From: Caecitellus pseudoparvulus
Taxonomy: Eukaryota > Bigyra: Bicosoecida
Direction of reading: 5' to 3'
DNA: 64,000 nucleotides
Assembly: GCA_965644315.1 (NCBI GenBank)
Contig: CBFFRQ010000043.1
Location: 372,001 to 436,000 of the forward strand
Under the pieces are notes generated by a model that saw only the letters and a program-made list of their open reading frames with translations, was not told where the DNA came from and searched no databases. Made by a program: the position numbers and the translations under genes. Every line of letters begins with the position of its first letter. The stretch's first letter is position 1. Below, piece by piece: positions 59,343 to 64,000 of the stretch.

Positions 59343-60755
59343 TCACTCAGTCCTGGGGCGCTTCGAGGGGGTGGGCCCTCCGCTTTCACCCTGCCGCTCC
59401 TCATTGCCTGGCGTGCCCCAAATGCTGACTACGTTTCGTTCGCCCGCCGACTGCGCAGCAGCCTGGCCTGCTTCACGCGTCGGTGCCGCCGTATCATCAC
59501 TGTCACTAGACAAATCCAGCGCCGGGCGCCGGCAGCCAGTTGCTGTGGCAAAGACAATGCCGCAGGGGTGCATGGCCACGGAGTTCGTGGGGTCACAGCA
59601 CGCCCCGCCCATGGCCAGGACACCCTCCCCTGACCGGGTATCGAACACACTAAGCCCAGGACTGGAGGAACCTGTTATGAGGAAGGTGCCCGTGAAGTCC
59701 AGGTCGAAGGTGATGCGCTGCTGGGAGGCAGCCGGGCGGCAGAACGTGCGCAGGACGCGAGCCGTGTTGCGGACGTCCCACTGCCGGATGCTGTCGTCCA
59801 GGCGGGCGCCGGAGTACACCAGCTGCGCGTCGGGGGACCACACCACGTGCGTGATCCCTGTGAAGTGGTGACCCCCCGCACTGCTGCGGCGAGCTGCCTC
59901 CCACCCCAGCAGGGCGCCGCCGCCGCCCCTGCCGTCGTACACGAACAAGTCCCCTGACGTGCTGCCAGCCAACAGCAAGCCGCTGGCATCAGGGCAAGAA
60001 GCCAAGGCGCTGATGCGGCCCTTTTGACCTTCTGGTGTGCGGCGAGTGGGGGTCGTGGCCCACGACTCCACGGCAGCGCCTGGTCGTGACAGGTCAAACA
60101 CAGAGATCTGCGCGGTGCAGGCAGCGGACGTGACGGGGGCTCAGGCGGAGAGTGAGCGATGCACCTACCTCACGACTGTGTCCTGCGTACATGTTCCAGT
60201 CCCCCACGCCAAAGCACAAGCTGTTGGCGCCAACAATGTCTTCCTGGCCCTGCAGCACCGTGTAGGAGCTGCGCAGCTTGCCTGTGACTGTGTCCCACAG
60301 GTGGATGGGAGTCTTCCTGGACGCTGTCGCGAAGCAACACCACTCAGGAGTCGCAAAGGAGGACTGTGGGTGCCATGCCGCCGCATTGATTTCCGCTCCT
60401 TCCTTGATGGTGATGCAGGGCGCAGCCAGGGTGTCACTGGGACGTGTCGAGGGTGCCTGCAATTACCGCAGCTCAAACCGACGTGCCCAGCTTGTCTCAA
60501 GCGCACAGCGCCGCAGACACGCACCGTACTGGCCTCAGAGGCACTCCGTGTGAACGTGTCTTGAGGTGTATGCCACACATGCACTTGGCAGTTGCTCGCA
60601 GTGGCCGCGAGTGCCAACCCGTCTGGGCTCCAGCTCACGCCCGTCCAGTGCTCCTGAAGGGAGCTGCCCAGCAAGCAGGCATCGCGGTACAGCTGGCGTG
60701 GGTCCAGTTCCCATGAATACCTGGGCTGTGCGCTGGCTGTAGCCTCAGCGGCCAT
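59343..60755 (-). CDS. WRAP53: WRAP53/TCAB1 WD-repeat protein (telomerase Cajal-body factor)
   Basis: Minus-strand exons 60755-60525, 60456-60169 and 60107-59343 (introns 68 and 61 bp) give 427 residues. The beta-propeller matches WRAP53 in order: WTGVSWSPDGLALAATASN, INAAAWHPQSSFATPEWCCF, RKTPIHLWDTVTGKLRSSY, GITHVVWSPDAQLVYSGARL, IRQWDVRNTARVLRTF and QQRITFDLDFTGTFLITGSS. Characteristic are the CCFATASRxxPIHLWD block and the NQRIxFDLDxTGxFLxSGS block. The protein binds the CAB box of telomerase RNA and scaRNAs and guides their assembly, so this organism probably has a telomerase holoenzyme with TCAB1. The chosen start is the first ATG closest to the conserved region; an ATG at 60827 is also in frame. 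The C-terminus is disordered and basic (PSKRPRTE). Confidence 0.85.
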
Positions 60756-60941
60756 CCCGTCGGCCAGGCGACGCTGTCGACCTACGCAAGTTTCGTGAGC
60801 AGCCTGGGCTACGTTCCTACCCAGCAAGCATCAACTGCAAAAGGAAAGCATATTCCTATGCTTCGTGGACATGCCCTTGGTTGTGCCCTTGTGTATTTTG
60901 TTGCGATCGGTTCCGACCTGCGACATCGAAGGGGAAGGTGT

Positions 60942-60966
60942 GCGGAGTTTCGCTTCGAAACTCCGC
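60942..60966. promoter_or_regulatory. Perfect 11-bp inverted repeat with 3-nt loop in a divergent promoter
   Basis: The arms gcggagtttcg (60942-60952) and cgaaactccgc (60956-60966) are exact reverse complements around ctt. Each arm contains a variant of the recurrent 5' motif. It lies in the 279-bp gap between WRAP53 (-) and NTM1 (+), 69 bp before the NTM1 ATG, so it may be a dimer-binding site serving both genes or a UTR hairpin. Confidence 0.6.
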
Positions 60967-61034
60967 TATCTGCTGTCTGCGCCACTCCAGGGACCCAGGG
61001 TGGGGATTACTGGCGCTTGTCACACACCTTAAAT

Positions 61035-62101
61035 ATGGCAGCACATCAACACGCACACGGTAGTTCAGATAAGCAAGAGGGGCTCTCTGCAGCGGTCCTG
61101 GAGCTGGCAAAGGGTCTGGACGCAGCACTGGGTGTGCGAGCTGTGGCCGATGACAGGAAGCAGAGCCACGACAGCATCGCAGCCTTCTGGAAGACACAGC
61201 TCCAGGGTTTAGGCTCCTGGTATGAACGTGGAGACAAGTACTGGAGCGTGCGTATTCGCCCTCTCTGCACTGCCACACTGCGGGGCATCGGCGTCGAAGT
61301 GGCTCCCTCCTCGGTGTCCCCCACAGCGTGACTCGGTGCCTCCTACTCTTGACGGCATGCTGGGGGGCCTCGCAGAAGTGTCTCCCGATGATGTCAAGGA
61401 GAGCAATGCCCTGCTGCGTACTCTCCGCAGCACCCGCAAGTCCATGCAGTGGGGCAACGCGGCTGACTTGGGCGGCGGCATCGGCCGCATCTGTCGAGGC
61501 GTGCTCCTGTCTCACTTCACGAACGTGGACCTGGTCGAGCAAAATGCCGGACTTGTCAAGGTGGCCAAGGAGGCGTACCTCGCGGACGCCTTGCGTGGGG
61601 CGGACACACCGCCAGACACGCCTGCGGTGCGCGACATCGTGCAGGCAGGGCTGCAAGACTGGGCGCCGGCCGCCGGGGCATTCGATTGCATCTGGATCCA
61701 GTGGGTGGCAGGGTATGTGCTGGACCCTGACTTCGTGGCGCTGCTGCGCCGCCTGGTGGCTGCCCTTGCTCCAGGGGGCGCCATCGTAGTCAAGGAAAAC
61801 GTGACATTCCCTGACTCGGCTTTGTGGATGGTGCGTTGCCTGCCCCCGAATTGCCAACGCAGCGTGCACGCACGCCCCACCCCCGCGCACGTGACAGGAC
61901 CATGAAGACTGCAGCACCATCCGCTCACGGCCCTACTTTGAGCACCTCTTCGCGTGTGCAGGCTGCCGCATTGTGAAGCAGCAGCCCCAGCGAAAGTGGC
62001 CAGCTGGCCTGTTCCCCATCCACGTGTGGGTGTTAGAAGGTCAAGATGACACCACGGCTCTGGCATCCTCCACCCCCTCCGCAGAGGTGGGTGGCGTGTA
62101 G
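61035..62101 (+). CDS. NTMT1: Protein N-terminal (alpha-N) methyltransferase, NTM1/NTMT1 family
   Basis: Exons 61035-61247, 61327-61830 and 61898-62101 (introns 79 and 67 bp, phase 0) give 306 residues. After a helical N-terminal extension the family core follows: YWSRDSVPPTLDGMLGGL (human YWKQIPPTVDGMLGG), AADLGGGIGRICRGVLL (SAM-binding motif I), VDLVEQNAGLVKVAK, CIWIQWVAGYVLDPDF and GGAIVVKENV, then RPYFEHLFACAGCRIVKQ. The enzyme methylates the free alpha-amino group of proteins starting X-Pro-Lys, such as RCC1 and histone-associated factors. The ATG at 61035 is preferred over the upstream open frame because that frame carries the inverted repeat and no conserved residues. It is divergent from WRAP53. 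Confidence 0.85.
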
Positions 62102-62246
62102 GGGGGCCAGTGCGAGTCCGGGCTGAGGCAGGGTCGACGCTCTGCACTGCTCAAAAGACAACCCAGAAGCACAAACCCTAGTCAGGACCAGGCGATGAGG
62201 ACGCCTTCAATGCACCCTGTTGTGTGCTGATCTTCCGACACTCACC

Positions 62247-62888
62247 ATGAACAAGACGTTTCGGGAGGTGGCGGCGATGTACATGCGTGCAAACGCAGAG
62301 ACAGTCTCACACCAGCAGGAGGTCATGCGGCTGTACCGAGCTTCCCTGCGCTGCTTGACTGACTGGAAGCCCAAGCGGTACCAATGGAACCTTGTGGCAT
62401 GTGAAATTCGAGCAGAGTTCGACGCGAACAAGGCAGCTGCCGCTCCGTGAGTGCGGCGAAGGGGAGGCGGCGGTGTCAACTTCCGCAGCCCCGCACTTCC
62501 TCCATGAGCTGCCCCACCTCCACAGGGAAGCCAAGCGGCTGCTTAGGGAAGGCAAGGCGCGCTTGGAGGCCAACACACACCCCGATCCCTATGTCTGTGC
62601 GTGCTGCTTGCCCTGACCCCAGTGCTTGCGCCCGCTGCCAGGCGGTGCCATTCGCCACACGCGCGCGGCACGCTTGCTCCCCTTGCCGCTGCAGTGCCTT
62701 ACATGCCGGGTGGGTCTAAGTTCATGCGCAACCCACCCCCGCCTTTGGACGCTGTCTTCCCCGACGGCGTTCCCCCTGAGATGAACGTGGCAGAGCAGAC
62801 CATCGAGGGAGTGCAGCTTAGCCGCAGTGCTTGGAAGGAGGGATACGAGCACGTGCTGGTGGACCCTTACACCAAGCAGGCCAAGTAA
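62247..62888 (+). CDS. NDUFB9: Mitochondrial complex I subunit NDUFB9 (B22, LYR family)
   Basis: Exons 62247-62446, 62526-62596 and 62695-62888 (introns 79 and 98 bp) give 154 residues. The LYR motif is intact: VSHQQEVMRLYRASLRCL, as in the family's THQQKVLRLYKRALRHL. Next come YQWNLVACEIRAEFDAN (human YFACLMRARFEEHK) and EAKRLLREGKARLEANTHPD followed by PYV, matching [21 protein letters not shown]. NDUFB9 is an accessory subunit of the membrane arm that recruits acyl carrier protein. No cleavable presequence is needed in this family. The first intron holds gtcaacttccgcagcccc (62475-62492), which recurs exactly in the next gene. The start is the ATG at 62247; an earlier in-frame non-ATG stretch is ignored. 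Confidence 0.85.
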
Positions 62889-63197
62889 ATGCAGTGTTGT
62901 TTCACACCACACCTAGCCTGGGCCCGGCGTGCTCGCCCGCTGTGATGCGTTGCTGGCCCTTGCGGCCGACGCACCACCCTTGCGCCGCCACAACCCAAAG
63001 GCTGCACGACACCCGCAAATCACAAGAGACACCAAGCTGGGCATGCAAGTTGTGTGTCAATTTGCACCTGGCAGCCTTCTGTTGAGCCTTCCGCGCAGAG
63101 GCCCTGACCTGTCACCAGTGCGCCAGGATAAGCCACGCTGCTGCCACTTGTCCTGCAAGCTTCGAACGCAGCCAAGGCCAAATCGTGTGCAAGCACC
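62889..63197. other. Intergenic gap before the last gene
   Basis: In this 309-bp gap I see no gene, repeat or clear regulatory element. It probably holds the NDUFB9 3' UTR and the 5' UTR of the acidic protein. Confidence 0.3.
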
Positions 63198-64000
63198 ATG
63201 GCTTCGAGTGAGCCTGAGACGTCGCCTGTCCCAGAGGAAGCTCCCCCAACTTCTGACACAGGCGACGAGGGAGAGCAGAGCAGCACCACAGGCGATGATG
63301 CTGGACCGTCAACTTCCGCAGCCCCCTCACCGCCACCTGAGGATGCACCGGAAGGGGATGCAGAGGGCGAGGGCGACAGCGATACACCCACAGATGATGC
63401 AGATGGTGCAGGTGACGAAGCCCCGGCGTCCTCGCCATCTGAGCCGGCGGACGCTGCGGTCGATGCTGGTGGTGATGCACCAGCCACAGACGCTGTGAGC
63501 GAGGCTGACGCGGAGGCTGCCTTTGGCGGCGCCTCCAGTGCCGCATCGAGCTCTGGAGTCACGACGTCTTCCGGCCGCTGCCTGGGAGGCATCACCGTGT
63601 CAGCCAGGCGTGCCCAGCAGCGTCACGTGACTGAGTATGCCGCCGCGCTGCAGTCGGCGTGCGTGTGGACGCAGGACAAGGTGGAGGTGCTGGAGTCCCA
63701 ACGTTCCACACGAGGGCGAGCCCAAGACGCCGCCTGCTCCCTGTACTGGTCCTCTTGGGTGGACTACCTGCGTGGTGCCTGCGATCGCCACAGGGAACTG
63801 CACACGTTCGTGGCTGGCATGGCTCGCCAGCTGGACGCCCAGGTGGCCAGCCACGACGCGTCCCGGGAGGCTGTGGCGTTCCTGCCCGCCTCTGCGCGCA
63901 TCGTGCTGCGGGCAGGGCGCAAGCGCGAGAAGGAGTTCGCAGAGCTGCACAAGGCTGGGCACGACGTGAAGCCAGGCGGCGGCCGACTGCCCAAACCCAC
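63198..64000 (+). CDS. Acidic, low-complexity N-terminus followed by helical region; 3' partial
   Basis: From ATG 63198 the frame stays open to the window edge (267 residues visible). The first ~130 residues are almost only Ala, Ser, Pro, Asp, Glu and Gly (for example EGDAEGEGDSDTPTDDADGA), that is acidic and disordered. From about residue 138 the sequence turns folded and helical: RRAQQRHVTEYAAALQSACV, YWSSWVDYLRGACDRHRELH and LRAGRKREKEFAELHKAG, with regularly spaced hydrophobic and charged residues suggesting a coiled coil. I do not recognise a family from this fragment. Codons 37-43 contain gtcaacttccgcagcccc, identical to part of the NDUFB9 first intron. The alternative is that this acidic stretch contains an unrecognised intron. 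Confidence 0.55.
   Translation, partial: MASSEPETSPVPEEAPPTSDTGDEGEQSSTTGDDAGPSTSAAPSPPPEDAPEGDAEGEGDSDTPTDDADGAGDEAPASSPSEPADAAVDAGGDAPATDAVSEADAEAAFGGASSAASSSGVTTSSGRCLGGITVSARRAQQRHVTEYAAALQSACVWTQDKVEVLESQRSTRGRAQDAACSLYWSSWVDYLRGACDRHRELHTFVAGMARQLDAQVASHDASREAVAFLPASARIVLRAGRKREKEFAELHKAGHDVKPGGGRLPKP

Noticed and set aside
60795-61331. Longer N-terminus of the NTM1 gene from an ATG at 60795
   Set aside because: That stretch includes the inverted repeat and has no family similarity; the frame also runs into the first intron. The ATG at 61035 fits the family better.
1-62888. Apparent bias of introns to lengths divisible by three
   Set aside because: The first few introns I mapped were mostly multiples of three, but over 27 introns about 10 are, which is near the one third expected.
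63637-63969. 110-codon plus-strand frame near the right edge
   Set aside because: It lies in another frame of the acidic/helical gene, is rich in Arg/Pro/Cys as expected from a shifted GC-rich frame, and carries no motif.
1-64000. tRNA genes, CRISPR arrays, transposons
   Set aside because: I looked for T-arm-like GGTTCGA signals, regularly spaced short repeats, terminal repeats and transposase or reverse-transcriptase motifs. None was convincing; a covariance-model scan would be needed for tRNAs.

Overview
This is a gene-dense, GC-rich stretch of nuclear DNA from a single-celled eukaryote. Twenty-three protein-coding genes fit in 64 kb, lying on both strands. Introns are short GT-AG introns, often with GTGCGT or GTGAGT donors; those I could place are 57-104 bp, plus one of 195 bp. 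TAA, TAG and TGA all serve as stops, so the nuclear code looks standard. The gene set (APC7, PIG-T, YKT6, V-ATPase G, WRAP53/TCAB1, NTM1, neurochondrin, NDUFB9) is eukaryotic housekeeping. Giant cysteine-rich multi-pass surface proteins and a multi-pass-membrane/TKL kinase fusion fit a free-living protist, plausibly a stramenopile. That placement is inference; I cannot name the species.

Layout, left to right: APC7 (+, 5' end outside the window); a 4,036-residue TIG/cadherin-repeat surface protein (-); an EF-hand (calcyphosin-like) gene and an NADPH oxidase in tandem (+); an orphan membrane protein (-) divergent from a mitochondrial-looking SEL1-repeat protein (+), then an HSL-type esterase (+) and a 1,863-residue serine-rich orphan (+); a Tudor/chromo-barrel protein (-); PIG-T (+); YKT6 copy A (-); a membrane/TKL kinase (+); a secreted 2-oxoglutarate oxygenase (+); a degenerate class III aminotransferase (-); a 2,226-residue C-type-lectin/cysteine-rich multi-pass protein with a 321-bp tandem repeat (-); YKT6 copy B (+); neurochondrin (-); an MFS transporter (+); V-ATPase subunit G (+); WRAP53 (-); NTM1 methyltransferase (+); complex I NDUFB9 (+); and an open-ended acidic protein (+).

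The genes do not form one pathway. The strongest genome-scale patterns are extreme packing and a recurrent 5' motif. Convergent neighbours are separated by only 22-53 bp in three cases, and in two cases their coding sequences overlap at the stop codons. A motif of core ATTTCCGCA, in either orientation, recurs within about 250 bp of many predicted starts, in 5' UTRs, first introns or the first codons. The two giant surface proteins share a plan: a mosaic ectodomain, a Cys-rich juxtamembrane segment, about nine membrane passes and a long cytosolic tail. I saw no transposon, CRISPR array, rRNA or convincing tRNA gene.
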